Below are positions 1 to 6,721 of a stretch of 64,000 nucleotides of DNA, one piece after another (position 1 is the first letter of the stretch; each line of letters opens with the position of its first letter). The translations under genes and the position numbers were made by a program. The DNA comes from a virus: positions 1 through 64,000 of IMG/VR virus record IMGVR_UViG_3300025122_005608. The stretch is one strand, 5' to 3'. Below the pieces are notes generated by a model that saw nothing but the letters and a program-made list of their open reading frames with translations, ran no database searches and was not told the DNA's origin.

Positions 1-44
1 AAATGCTCGCATGTCTATTAGATCAATTGCCAAAAGAGTTTTAA
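1..44 (+). CDS. C-terminal end of an upstream gene (partial)
   Basis: An open frame enters from the left edge and ends at TAA (42-44), three bases before the next ATG. Only about 14 codons are visible, so no function can be given. The close spacing matches the packing of the rest of the window and suggests it belongs to the same transcription unit as the next two genes. Confidence 0.4.
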   Translation, partial: MLACLLDQLPKEF

Positions 45-47
45 AAA

Positions 48-1775
48 ATGAAACTCCTATTTGAAAATTGGCGAAAGTTTATAAAAGAAGACGTAGTTGA
101 TATTACATCTCGTCAGAATACTGGTGAAAAAGAATTCTTTTTCAGTGAAAGTCAATTTAAACAACTTAATAGCGCCATAGCTATGTTAGCCGATCAGGCT
201 TTAAACGCTGATATATTTGACCCCTTGAGGATGCTTTTAGAACCATTGGGTGTAACTGGCGATTCTGTTTATCTCACTACAGAAGATCCTATAGTTAATA
301 AGGAAGAAACAGAAGAACCATTGCAAATGGTTGCAGAACAAGCGGAAGAAGATGATTTAGGTCTCACACCATATCAAACTGCACAAACTGATCCGAAAGT
401 TTTAGATCTTAGACAAAAATATTATGGCGCCGAAGGTGAATTAGCTGATCGTGGTCCAAAGGCTGCAAGAGGTTTGGAAAAGGGTCTGGGTAGAATGTCT
501 GCCGAAGAGTTCGAAGAAGGTGGCTATGTTATAAGGGTGCCGGAAAAAGTATTAGCAGATTTCAAACAACTTGTGGAAAGTACGCAGGAAACTGAAGGTC
601 TTTACGAAGAGGCCAAGAATTGGTATCACAATATTCGTTCTATGCTTGATCAAGAAACGGAAAGTGATAGAGACGCTACTTTGTTAGGGTTGATGGTTGC
701 CACCTACTCTCCTCGTGCAAAGTTTGCTTTGAATCTAGAAGAAGCTGTTTTTATGTACCGGGCTGTAAAAGATGATGCGGAAGAAAACCCAGAAAGACTA
801 AAAGAATATTTGGAAACGTTTCCAGGGTCAGAAAAAAGACAGCCGGGAGAACCTAGAGGATATACTGGTGCGCATAAAGTGCCAAATTTTGCTCTCAATC
901 TCATCGCTCCAAATTTAGCTGGTAAAAGAGGCGATGACGGAGAAATAATTTATGATGAAGAATATGAGTGGAATTCTACAATAGATACTTGGATGATTGA
1001 TGCATTCTACCCAGATATAAGAAGAGCCTCCACGGCAAAAGAGTGGGAAGCCATTAAAGGTAAATTGATGTCTAACGTCGTTTCTTATCGTTATATGGCT
1101 AGAATGGTTGCAAAAGAGGCCAAAAACCTTAATTTATTACCACAGGAACTACAGGCGCTTGTTTGGGTTGCATCCCAAATTCGACAAACCGGGGAAGCTG
1201 GTTTGGGTGTTACAACCCAATTTGCTTTTGATCAGATTAGACAATCAATTATAAACGTTGAAACGTTTAATAATAACTTGGAAATGTTAGAAAAATTAAA
1301 AGAAAAGGATTGGTTGGGATCAACCATACATAAGATAGACAATGAGGGTTACGAAGCAGCTGCACAATATCTCTTGGGGATAAGAGACGAAAAGGGGAAA
1401 GTGGTTGCGAAAGGTGCTAGAAGCATTACTGCTAGTGGAAAAAAAGGCACAGCATTTGGTTATGTTGCGGCGCCTGAAAAAATAGAGAAACCAAAAGGTC
1501 CGAAAGGTCCAAAGATAGAAAAAGAAAAAGAAATGAAGCCTTATGAAGATCCACAGTTTGAAGATCTTAAAACATATTACGTAATGAACAGTGTCATTCA
1601 AATGGCGTCTGGTAAGTTTAATAACTTATATGATTCGATTATGCTTTATATGGACCCAGAGTTTTCAACTGAAAAGGCTGTAGAATATATTACGGGTCGT
1701 TTTGACCCCGAAGCTCGTTCTACAAAAGAATATTTTAGAGAAGGATTAATAAGAATGAGTATGGGAAAGTTTTAA
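48..1775 (+). CDS. Phage protein with capsid-targeting-like leader and DUF7178-like core
   Basis: 575 residues. The N-terminus MKLLFENWRKFIKED is nearly the same as that of the next gene and looks like the cleavable capsid-targeting leader of T4 internal head proteins (hydrophobic-x-E before a predicted cut after E14). The middle part (about residues 190-330) has the pattern ATYSPRAKFALN, then HKVPNFALNL, then STIDTWM, which resembles a phage family of unknown function (DUF7178-like, possibly helix-hairpin-helix/glycosylase-related; recalled, not searched). Residues 80-110 are acidic; near residue 480-500 is a K/P-rich low-complexity stretch. It overlaps the next start by one base (TAATG). 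Possible roles are an injected internal protein or a DNA-acting enzyme; both are inference. No strong Shine-Dalgarno precedes the ATG. Confidence 0.7.
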   Translation: MKLLFENWRKFIKEDVVDITSRQNTGEKEFFFSESQFKQLNSAIAMLADQALNADIFDPLRMLLEPLGVTGDSVYLTTEDPIVNKEETEEPLQMVAEQAEEDDLGLTPYQTAQTDPKVLDLRQKYYGAEGELADRGPKAARGLEKGLGRMSAEEFEEGGYVIRVPEKVLADFKQLVESTQETEGLYEEAKNWYHNIRSMLDQETESDRDATLLGLMVATYSPRAKFALNLEEAVFMYRAVKDDAEENPERLKEYLETFPGSEKRQPGEPRGYTGAHKVPNFALNLIAPNLAGKRGDDGEIIYDEEYEWNSTIDTWMIDAFYPDIRRASTAKEWEAIKGKLMSNVVSYRYMARMVAKEAKNLNLLPQELQALVWVASQIRQTGEAGLGVTTQFAFDQIRQSIINVETFNNNLEMLEKLKEKDWLGSTIHKIDNEGYEAAAQYLLGIRDEKGKVVAKGARSITASGKKGTAFGYVAAPEKIEKPKGPKGPKIEKEKEMKPYEDPQFEDLKTYYVMNSVIQMASGKFNNLYDSIMLYMDPEFSTEKAVEYITGRFDPEARSTKEYFREGLIRMSMGKF

Positions 1776-2278
1776 TGAAACTCCTATTTGAATCATTCAA
1801 AGAGTTTCTAAAAGAAGAAGACATCGAAAATTATGGTGATGGTTCTACAGTAACTTTATATCATTATGCTCCTGTCGATGCTGAATCGCTCACCATAGAC
1901 CCTTCTCGCTTTGGCGGATCTGCCTTTTCACGGAGAGAAAAAGAAACATCAACCGTCCCCAGAACTTTTTTTTATTTAAACCTCGACCAAAGAGAACCAT
2001 TTGTTTCACAAGGTAGAGTTCTTTATAAAGTAGAAGTGCCGTTAACAAGCCTCTATAATTTGAAAAGAGATCCAGAAAGCTATATAGAGCAAGTGCGTCA
2101 CCCCACCTATGGATTAAGAAAAGGGATTGAATTTGACGATCTCTTAAACACAATAAAAGAAAAATATCCCGGTACTTTCTACTCAATACCCAATATGGAT
2201 ATTGTTAATTGGTTTGAACCAGTTACGGCGACTAAAGTACCCGAGCAAGAAAGAAAAGAATTGGAAGGAGCTAATTAG
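1775..2278 (+). CDS. Small protein with capsid-targeting-like leader; possible ART-like effector
   Basis: 167 residues. It begins MKLLFESFKEFLKEED, sharing the leader of the preceding gene; the first 18 bases of the two genes are identical. Predicted propeptide cleavage is after E14 (F-L-K-E). The body has TLYHYAP followed by a segment IDPSRFGGSAFSRRE and then VPRTFFYLNL, an arrangement that loosely recalls the first strands of ADP-ribosyltransferase-like domains found in phage polyvalent and injected proteins. I cannot identify a full catalytic triad, so this is only a suggestion. The start codon overlaps the stop of the previous gene, with GGGAAAG acting as ribosome-binding sequence. Likely co-expressed and perhaps co-packaged with its neighbour. 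Confidence 0.65.
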   Translation: MKLLFESFKEFLKEEDIENYGDGSTVTLYHYAPVDAESLTIDPSRFGGSAFSRREKETSTVPRTFFYLNLDQREPFVSQGRVLYKVEVPLTSLYNLKRDPESYIEQVRHPTYGLRKGIEFDDLLNTIKEKYPGTFYSIPNMDIVNWFEPVTATKVPEQERKELEGAN

Positions 2279-2296
2279 AATATTATGAATTGCGTC

Positions 2297-2325
2297 TTAA
2301 TTTATTATTTTACTAGTGTTATAAT
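2297..2325 (+). promoter_or_regulatory. Weak promoter candidate upstream of the tubulin-like gene
   Basis: In the 72-base gap before the tubulin-like gene there is a perfect TATAAT (2320-2325), with TTAATT (2297-2302) 17 bases upstream as a poor -35. The rest of the gap is AT-rich with no clear hairpin. A good Shine-Dalgarno (AGGAG) follows just before the ATG at 2351. Confidence 0.4.
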
Positions 2326-2350
2326 AAAATGTACTTTTTAGGAGAAAATT

Positions 2351-3526
2351 ATGGTTGACTTAAATATTCCAACTTTAGATATTGAGGATTTTGATCCAGA
2401 TGAGGTCGAAGCCCAACAAGTTGATGAGATTGAAGATGAGTCTGGCGGTGCTTTAACTTATGCGATTATAGGATCGGGACAAGCTGGTGGCAGAATTGCA
2501 AAATCTTTTTATGATCTTGGTTATAAAAAAGCAGTTGCTTTTAACACTGCAGAGAGTGACCTTTCTTTATTAGATTTACCTGATGGACATAAATTTCATT
2601 TAGATTGTTTTGGACAACAAGGTGCCGGCAAAAATCAAGAAAAGTCCCGGGAAGCCTTTGAGGGGAAAAGTCAAGAAGTTTTTAACAAACTGCGTGAAAT
2701 TTTTGGAGAGAAAATTGATCGCATTCTGATTTGTGTGGGAGCGGCAGGGGGCACAGGAGGCGGAAGCGTTTCGCCTCTTGTTGACGTCGCAAAAAGATAT
2801 TTCACATATGTTGGAAAAGAAAACGCTTCTGAGCGTGTTGGCGTTATTGCGTCTTTACCGACTGCAGGAGAGTGTGCTTCCCCCATTGTCGCTAATAATG
2901 CCTATAATCGATTACAGAATTTATGTGCCAGTGCAGCTAATGGTGATTTTGCGCCGCTTATTTTGATAGACAACGATAAAATTAAAAAGCTTTATCCTAA
3001 ACTGACAGTAAAACAATTTTGGCCAACATTAAATAACACAATTGCTGGGTTGTTTCATGTATTTAACGTTCTCGCCACAAAAGATTCCGATTACACCACA
3101 TTTGATCCTGCCGATTATGACTCGATCATGAAAACAAAAGGCTGTATGATTTTTGGCGTTACGACTGTTAAGAATGTTGAGAATGAAACATCTGTATCCT
3201 CGGCTCTTAAAAAGAATTTGGAAAAAACATTATTGGCTAGCGGATTTGATTTAACAACAGCAGAAGGCGCGGCCAGCATTGTTGTTGGGGGAAGTAAATT
3301 GTATGAAGAGGTTGCCGGTCTTATGGATTCTATTGAATATGGTTTTGACACCTTGGCGGCTATTACGGGGGGCGCTATTATTCATAGAGGAATATATGAA
3401 GATCCCAACAAGGAGAAGCTGGTTGCATATACTATTGTAGGAGGTTTGGATGCTCCTCAAAAAAGACTAGAAGAACTTAGGAAATTTTTAAGTAATGACA
3501 ATCGTTGGGTACCCCCCAATAAATAG
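2351..3526 (+). CDS. FtsZ/tubulin-superfamily GTPase
   Basis: 391 residues. After an acidic N-terminal extension of about 35 residues comes the first nucleotide-binding turn GSGQAGGRIA (41-50). The tubulin/FtsZ glycine-rich signature is GAAGGTGGGS (130-139), and a T7-like synergy loop FDPADYD (251-257) keeps the D-x-x-D pair that completes the GTPase site of the neighbouring subunit; the usual Asn two residues ahead is Thr. The loop is followed by MKTKGCMIFGV, as in FtsZ/CetZ. Phage tubulins (PhuZ, TubZ-like) form filaments that position DNA or capsids in the cell; here the sequence looks closer to FtsZ/CetZ than to PhuZ. The C-terminus is basic/polar rather than an acidic tail. It heads a run of five same-strand genes. 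Confidence 0.9.
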   Translation: MVDLNIPTLDIEDFDPDEVEAQQVDEIEDESGGALTYAIIGSGQAGGRIAKSFYDLGYKKAVAFNTAESDLSLLDLPDGHKFHLDCFGQQGAGKNQEKSREAFEGKSQEVFNKLREIFGEKIDRILICVGAAGGTGGGSVSPLVDVAKRYFTYVGKENASERVGVIASLPTAGECASPIVANNAYNRLQNLCASAANGDFAPLILIDNDKIKKLYPKLTVKQFWPTLNNTIAGLFHVFNVLATKDSDYTTFDPADYDSIMKTKGCMIFGVTTVKNVENETSVSSALKKNLEKTLLASGFDLTTAEGAASIVVGGSKLYEEVAGLMDSIEYGFDTLAAITGGAIIHRGIYEDPNKEKLVAYTIVGGLDAPQKRLEELRKFLSNDNRWVPPNK

Positions 3527-3534
3527 GAGAAATA

Positions 3535-3774
3535 ATGGCCGAAGAAGATAAACCAAAATCCTTTCCATGGAAAACAATAGGTTTTTTTGAAACTTTTGAA
3601 AAAGCAGATAAAAAAAGAAATGGGTTGTTAGGGGGCAATACTCCCAACGATCAAGTCCAAGCTAAAGTCAAAAGGTGTGGCCCGGGCGGAAGTAAATTTA
3701 TGGTAAAAGCCCGTTTAAACCCTAAATATGATAAGCCGAAAGAAAAGAAGAAAACCAAAAAGAAGGATAAATGA
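3535..3774 (+). CDS. Small basic phage protein, unknown
   Basis: 79 residues with a very lysine-rich tail. The core has an aromatic/acidic N-terminal part (GFFETFEKADKKRN) and a strand-like VKRCGPGGSKFMVKAR. The F-E-T-F-E-x-A-D-K pattern faintly recalls SPOR-like or small phage modules, but I do not recognise the family. It starts 8 bases after the tubulin-like gene with GGAG before ATG, and its stop overlaps the start of the ClpP-like gene (ATGA), so translation is coupled to both. The basic tail would suit nucleic-acid or acidic-protein binding (inference). Confidence 0.65.
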   Translation: MAEEDKPKSFPWKTIGFFETFEKADKKRNGLLGGNTPNDQVQAKVKRCGPGGSKFMVKARLNPKYDKPKEKKKTKKKDK

Positions 3775-4373
3775 AAGATTTAGAGTGGAAAATCAAAGAT
3801 GATTTTGAAGCCTCGGATTCAGATGAAGACAACAAGGTCGAGGCATCTCACAATAGAATATATTTTTATTCAGAAGTCAAAAGATCCAAAATCCTCACCT
3901 TAAACAAGTATATCAGAAATTTAAACGTTAATCTTCAAACAGCTGCATTAAGTTACGATACTGGAGAGCGGGATCGTTCTATCTTTCTACATATCAATAG
4001 TTATGGCGGGAGTGTTTTTGCGGGCCTAGCGGCGGTGGATTATATAAAAAGATCCAAAGTGCCTGTTTGTAGTATCGTTGATGGTTGTGCCGCTAGCGCA
4101 GCCACTCTCATGAGCGTTGTGGCAGAGGAGAGAAAAATTCATGAACACTCTTTTATGCTCATTCACCAACTTTCATCAGGTATGTGGGGCAAGTACGAAG
4201 AATTAAAAGATGACATGAAAAATAGTGAAGTTCTCATGAATACAATAAAAAAGATTTATGAGAACCATACGACTGTTCCAAAAAGCAAATTGGATCAAAT
4301 CTTAAAACGCGATTTATGGTTCGATGCTAAGACTTGTTTGAAGTATGGCTTGGTAGATGAAATCATCGTATGA
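3771..4373 (+). CDS. clpP: ClpP-family serine protease
   Basis: 200 residues, the usual length of ClpP. The catalytic triad is visible: Ser109 in DGCAASAAT, His132 in MLIHQ and Asp181 in KRDLWFDA, followed by the typical KYGLVDEII end. The oxyanion region NSYGGSV is at 76-82. An acidic N-terminal extension of about 25 residues replaces the usual axial-loop segment. In bacteria ClpP forms tetradecamers with Clp ATPases; ClpP folds in phages serve either as host-hijacking proteases or as prohead maturation proteases. No ATPase partner or scaffold gene is adjacent, so the role is open; it is a candidate enzyme for cutting the leaders at 48 and 1775. Confidence 0.9.
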   Translation: MKDLEWKIKDDFEASDSDEDNKVEASHNRIYFYSEVKRSKILTLNKYIRNLNVNLQTAALSYDTGERDRSIFLHINSYGGSVFAGLAAVDYIKRSKVPVCSIVDGCAASAATLMSVVAEERKIHEHSFMLIHQLSSGMWGKYEELKDDMKNSEVLMNTIKKIYENHTTVPKSKLDQILKRDLWFDAKTCLKYGLVDEIIV

Positions 4374-4675
4374 AAAGTAAAGTAGTAGACTACATTTGCG
4401 AACCAAATAATTACTTAATTAAGATTCTCGACCCCACCTACCAAATTGCAACTGTCACGCTCTTTATAGACGAAAAACCCGTTTTATATCGTAAATACCG
4501 CTGTAAGGATATGGACTATGAGACGGGGAACGAATTGGTAAAACAATTTTGCCGCCATATTCAACAAAGGAAAGTAAAATTATTTGATGATGAGCAATTA
4601 CACCTTTCTAGAGTGAAAGAAAGCTTAAAAAAAGTCTATAATCGACTTGGGCTGTTAATTTGGAAAAGAGGATAA
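4370..4675 (+). CDS. Unknown 101-aa protein
   Basis: 101 residues, overlapping the ClpP-like stop by four bases (ATGA). Predicted mixed strands in the first half (YLIKILDP, ATVTLFID, VLYRKYRCKDMD) and a charged helical C-terminal half with many Lys/Arg. No motif recognised. The coupling suggests it is made in proportion to the ClpP-like protein and could be a partner or adaptor (inference only). Confidence 0.6.
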   Translation: MKSKVVDYICEPNNYLIKILDPTYQIATVTLFIDEKPVLYRKYRCKDMDYETGNELVKQFCRHIQQRKVKLFDDEQLHLSRVKESLKKVYNRLGLLIWKRG

Positions 4676-4679
4676 AAAA

Positions 4680-4979
4680 GTGCCTTACTATGAATATCAA
4701 TGCTGCGAATGTGAAGAAATATTTAGTATCTATCATAGTGTTAACGCTAATACTCTGGAGACAATAGAAAAATGCCCGGGCTGTGAAAAGAACGATTCTC
4801 CCATTAAAAGGTTAATATCCAAAGTTAATTTTCGGGTCACGGGGCCAGCTAAAAATCCATGGACTAGATCTGGGAATATAGATTTCGGGGATCCTAAAAA
4901 ATATCTTAAAGATCTTAAGCGTCCCAAAATCATTAGAACAGACGACTGCGATACATGTCCGGATCTCACAAAGCCATAA
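4680..4979 (+). CDS. FmdB-type zinc-ribbon protein
   Basis: 99 residues from a GTG start with GAGG eight bases upstream. It opens with the FmdB signature PYYEYQCCECEEIFSIYHS, then a second knuckle CPGC near residue 34, giving a four-Cys zinc ribbon. A basic linker and a late CDTC pair (about 92-95) follow. The FmdB ribbon is a small metal-binding domain often described as putative regulatory. A second copy lies at 33749 near the sigma factor. Function unknown; nucleic-acid or RNA polymerase contact is a reasonable guess. Confidence 0.75.
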   Translation: MPYYEYQCCECEEIFSIYHSVNANTLETIEKCPGCEKNDSPIKRLISKVNFRVTGPAKNPWTRSGNIDFGDPKKYLKDLKRPKIIRTDDCDTCPDLTKP

Positions 4980-5011
4980 ATATTTTATATCTTAAATAAA
5001 GCTTTTTTCTC

Positions 5012-5040
5012 TTTACAATACTACCTATACGACATATAAT
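5012..5040 (+). promoter_or_regulatory. Sigma70-type promoter before the acidic lipoprotein gene
   Basis: TTTACA (5012-5017), a 17-base spacer and a perfect TATAAT (5035-5040), about 60 bases upstream of the ATG at 5102. The leader then contains a GGTCA...TGACC inverted repeat (5058-5062 / 5069-5073), a possible small 5' hairpin, before a good Shine-Dalgarno (AAAGGAG). Confidence 0.65.
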
Positions 5041-5101
5041 ACGTATGTTGTTTTTAAGGTCACTAAATTGACCTTCTTTTATTTCTAAAGGAGAAATTAT
5101 A

Positions 5102-5488
5102 ATGAAGTCTATTATGAATATTATTGGAACGTGTGTTATTGCAATCGGGTGTGTGGTTATGTTGACAAATGGCTGCTCGAACGATGATTCTGGTACTAGC
5201 GAGGATGATGCTAATTCTGCTGAAGAAGTAGCTCCCGAGGGTGATACCGTAGAAGAAGCAGAAAATATGGAAGAAGTAGCCGAGGAAGCTGCAGCCGAAG
5301 TGGAAGAGGCTGTAGAGGCAGTCGCGGAAGAGGTGGACGGCGAAGCAGCTACGGAAGAAGAGGCTGAGAACACCAACGGCGAAAACACAGCCGCAAACGA
5401 TAAAAAGAAGAACCCGGAAAATACTGATGCTGAAGAAACTGAAGTGCCGGCAGACGCGACTGATACTGAAGAGTCAAGTCAAGAATAA
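5102..5488 (+). CDS. Acidic lipoprotein
   Basis: 128 residues. A signal peptide (MKSIMNIIGTCVIAIGCVVML) ends in a lipobox-like TNGC, with Cys25 as the likely acylated residue. The rest is a low-complexity Glu/Ala/Asp-rich chain with almost no hydrophobic core, so it is expected to be extended and strongly negative. It would sit in the inner or outer membrane facing the periplasm or surface. Phage lipoproteins of this kind can act as superinfection-exclusion factors (for example T5 Llp) or membrane tethers, but nothing here fixes the role. It converges on the protease gene and the two stop codons are directly adjacent. Confidence 0.75.
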   Translation: MKSIMNIIGTCVIAIGCVVMLTNGCSNDDSGTSEDDANSAEEVAPEGDTVEEAENMEEVAEEAAAEVEEAVEAVAEEVDGEAATEEEAENTNGENTAANDKKKNPENTDAEETEVPADATDTEESSQE

Positions 5489-5496
5489 TTATTCTT
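5481..5496. terminator. Palindrome spanning two abutting stop codons
   Basis: A perfect 16-base palindrome, AAGAATAATTATTCTT, centred between 5488 and 5489. Its two halves contain the TAA of the plus-strand lipoprotein and the TAA of the minus-strand protease. AT-rich and without a loop, so at best a weak bidirectional terminator; no other terminator exists between these convergent genes. Confidence 0.4.
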
Positions 5497-6301
5497 CTAG
5501 AGATTTTTTCATTTTCACCAATTGCTTCATATAAATATCAATCATGTGAAGACCTATATCCTTCTGTGTTTTATTTTCAATAAAGTCATATAAATCTTTA
5601 TATGTTGGCGACAACGATAAATGGTTGAATGATCGGTAGACTGAATGGATCATGCCTATTAATTCCCCTTTGTGATTCATTATGGGAGATCCAGAACTCC
5701 CCCCAATCGCCGGCAGAGAATAAAAAGCCTTATTGGTCACATCTCCATTATAAAGCCCTTCTTGCAAGGGCGCCATTTCTGCTGCAAAGATACCTAGAGG
5801 TGCTGCTGTGTTATAAGCTCGATCTCCTGGTGTTGGCGCGCCTGGAGCTATTGGAATAGCTTCTTTGTAACAATCCTCTAACCATAATATGCATATATCA
5901 TTTTCAATATCTTGAGCCACTACTTTAACTACATACTCTGTGCCATCGATGGCTTTAGCTTTAAAATTTAAATCATATTGAATTGTTAATTCAGGGTAGT
6001 TTTTCGTAAAGTAGGCGCTGATAAATTTTTTCATCTTGTTATCGTCACACACATGCGCAGCAGTAAGGGCATATGCACCGTCAAATCGATTTTTAATTAT
6101 GGCGCCTGATGCAGTTGAACCCCATTTGTTGATTTCTTTACATTCTTTCTCCTTATCGGAACATACAACAACGTTTAACGTTTTTTCTAATTTTAAAAAC
6201 GAATCCCGTTGAAATACGGAGGGGTTAATATGGTTAGCGCAAGATAGAGTGACAGCACTCATCAGAACAAATATCAAAGAAATTAGTATTTTTTTTATCA
6301 C
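5489..6301 (-). CDS. Trypsin-like serine protease lipoprotein
   Basis: 270 residues from a GTG start; AGGAG lies nine bases upstream on the minus strand and the nearer ATG is closed by a stop. Signal peptide MIKKILISLIFVLMSAVTLS with lipobox TLSC (Cys21). The chymotrypsin-fold triad is visible: His83 in LTAAHVC, Asp135 in ENDICIL and Ser203 in GGSSGSP, with the usual GELIGMIHS after it. It should be a membrane-tethered periplasmic or surface protease. It is the only minus-strand gene in the window and lies inside a lipoprotein cluster, like a moron-type cargo gene. It may act on host envelope proteins or on competing phages (inference). Confidence 0.85.
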   Translation of the reverse strand: MIKKILISLIFVLMSAVTLSCANHINPSVFQRDSFLKLEKTLNVVVCSDKEKECKEINKWGSTASGAIIKNRFDGAYALTAAHVCDDNKMKKFISAYFTKNYPELTIQYDLNFKAKAIDGTEYVVKVVAQDIENDICILWLEDCYKEAIPIAPGAPTPGDRAYNTAAPLGIFAAEMAPLQEGLYNGDVTNKAFYSLPAIGGSSGSPIMNHKGELIGMIHSVYRSFNHLSLSPTYKDLYDFIENKTQKDIGLHMIDIYMKQLVKMKKSLEE

Positions 6302-6361
6302 AATAGCATGCTCCTCTTTAAATAAGTAGGTTTTATTTAAATTATTGGGCTAATTACCACC

Positions 6362-6391
6362 AATATAACCGCCTTCTTGCAAGGCGCTCAA
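6362..6391 (-). promoter_or_regulatory. Possible promoter for the minus-strand protease
   Basis: Read on the minus strand: TTGAGC (6386-6391) as -35, an 18-base spacer and TATATT (6362-6367) as -10, about 60 bases before the GTG start. The region also holds a hairpin CGCCTT-CTTGC-AAGGCG (6370-6386) between the divergent genes. Plausible but not strong. Confidence 0.35.
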
Positions 6392-6406
6392 GGAGTCGCA
6401 AAAATA

Positions 6407-6667
6407 ATGAAATGTCACTCGCTTAAACAATATATAATTACCATGTTAATGATAGCGATAGTGTTTTTGTTTTGGATTAATGGTTGTAGTATGACACAGA
6501 CTGCAGTAACGCCCTCGATGCAATTGGGTACTGCAAATAATAATTATTCTAATATTAATGTTGCTGAAACTGTTGGTAATTTTGATCTTCATATATTTAC
6601 TAATGATGAAGAAGCTTTAATTGTCCCGTGCTATTATTGGAAAATGATAGACGCTGCAGAAAATTAA
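6407..6667 (+). CDS. Small lipoprotein
   Basis: 86 residues from ATG 6407, preceded by AAGGAG; a longer frame from TTG 6377 lacks a ribosome site. Signal peptide about 29 residues long (KCHSLKQYIITMLMIAIVFLFWI) ending in a lipobox-like NGC. The mature part is only about 60 residues with no recognised domain. Its size fits a T5 Llp-like exclusion lipoprotein or an outer-membrane spanin, but no inner-membrane spanin partner is adjacent, so the function is unknown. Divergent from the protease lipoprotein. Confidence 0.65.
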   Translation: MKCHSLKQYIITMLMIAIVFLFWINGCSMTQTAVTPSMQLGTANNNYSNINVAETVGNFDLHIFTNDEEALIVPCYYWKMIDAAEN

Positions 6668-6670
6668 AAT

Positions 6671-6699
6671 TTGACTTTTTCTAGAAAATATGATAGAAT
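6671..6699 (+). promoter_or_regulatory. Strong sigma70-type promoter before PIN-PhoH
   Basis: TTGACT (6671-6676), 17-base spacer, TAGAAT (6694-6699), 22 bases before the ATG at 6722. The -35 hexamer is the same as in the tRNA promoter at 8050. This suggests host RNA polymerase (early) control of the PhoH gene. No clear Shine-Dalgarno in the short leader apart from AGAGAAT. Confidence 0.75.
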
Positions 6700-6721
6700 G
6701 AAAAAATATTAGAGAATATTA

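Noticed and set aside
4981-5011. T-rich stretch after the zinc-ribbon gene as an intrinsic terminator.
   Set aside because: Only a short AAAGCTTT palindrome is present and no stable GC stem.
4966-5388. Minus-strand open frame rich in Ser/Ala opposite the acidic lipoprotein.
   Set aside because: It mirrors the Glu/Ala-rich codons of the real gene, which has a promoter, ribosome site and signal peptide.
5753-6386. The 13-mer CCTTCTTGCAAGG occurs inside the protease gene and again in a hairpin upstream of it.
   Set aside because: In 64 kb many 13-base matches are expected by chance, and the first copy codes for an ordinary protein segment. I keep only the intergenic hairpin as context.
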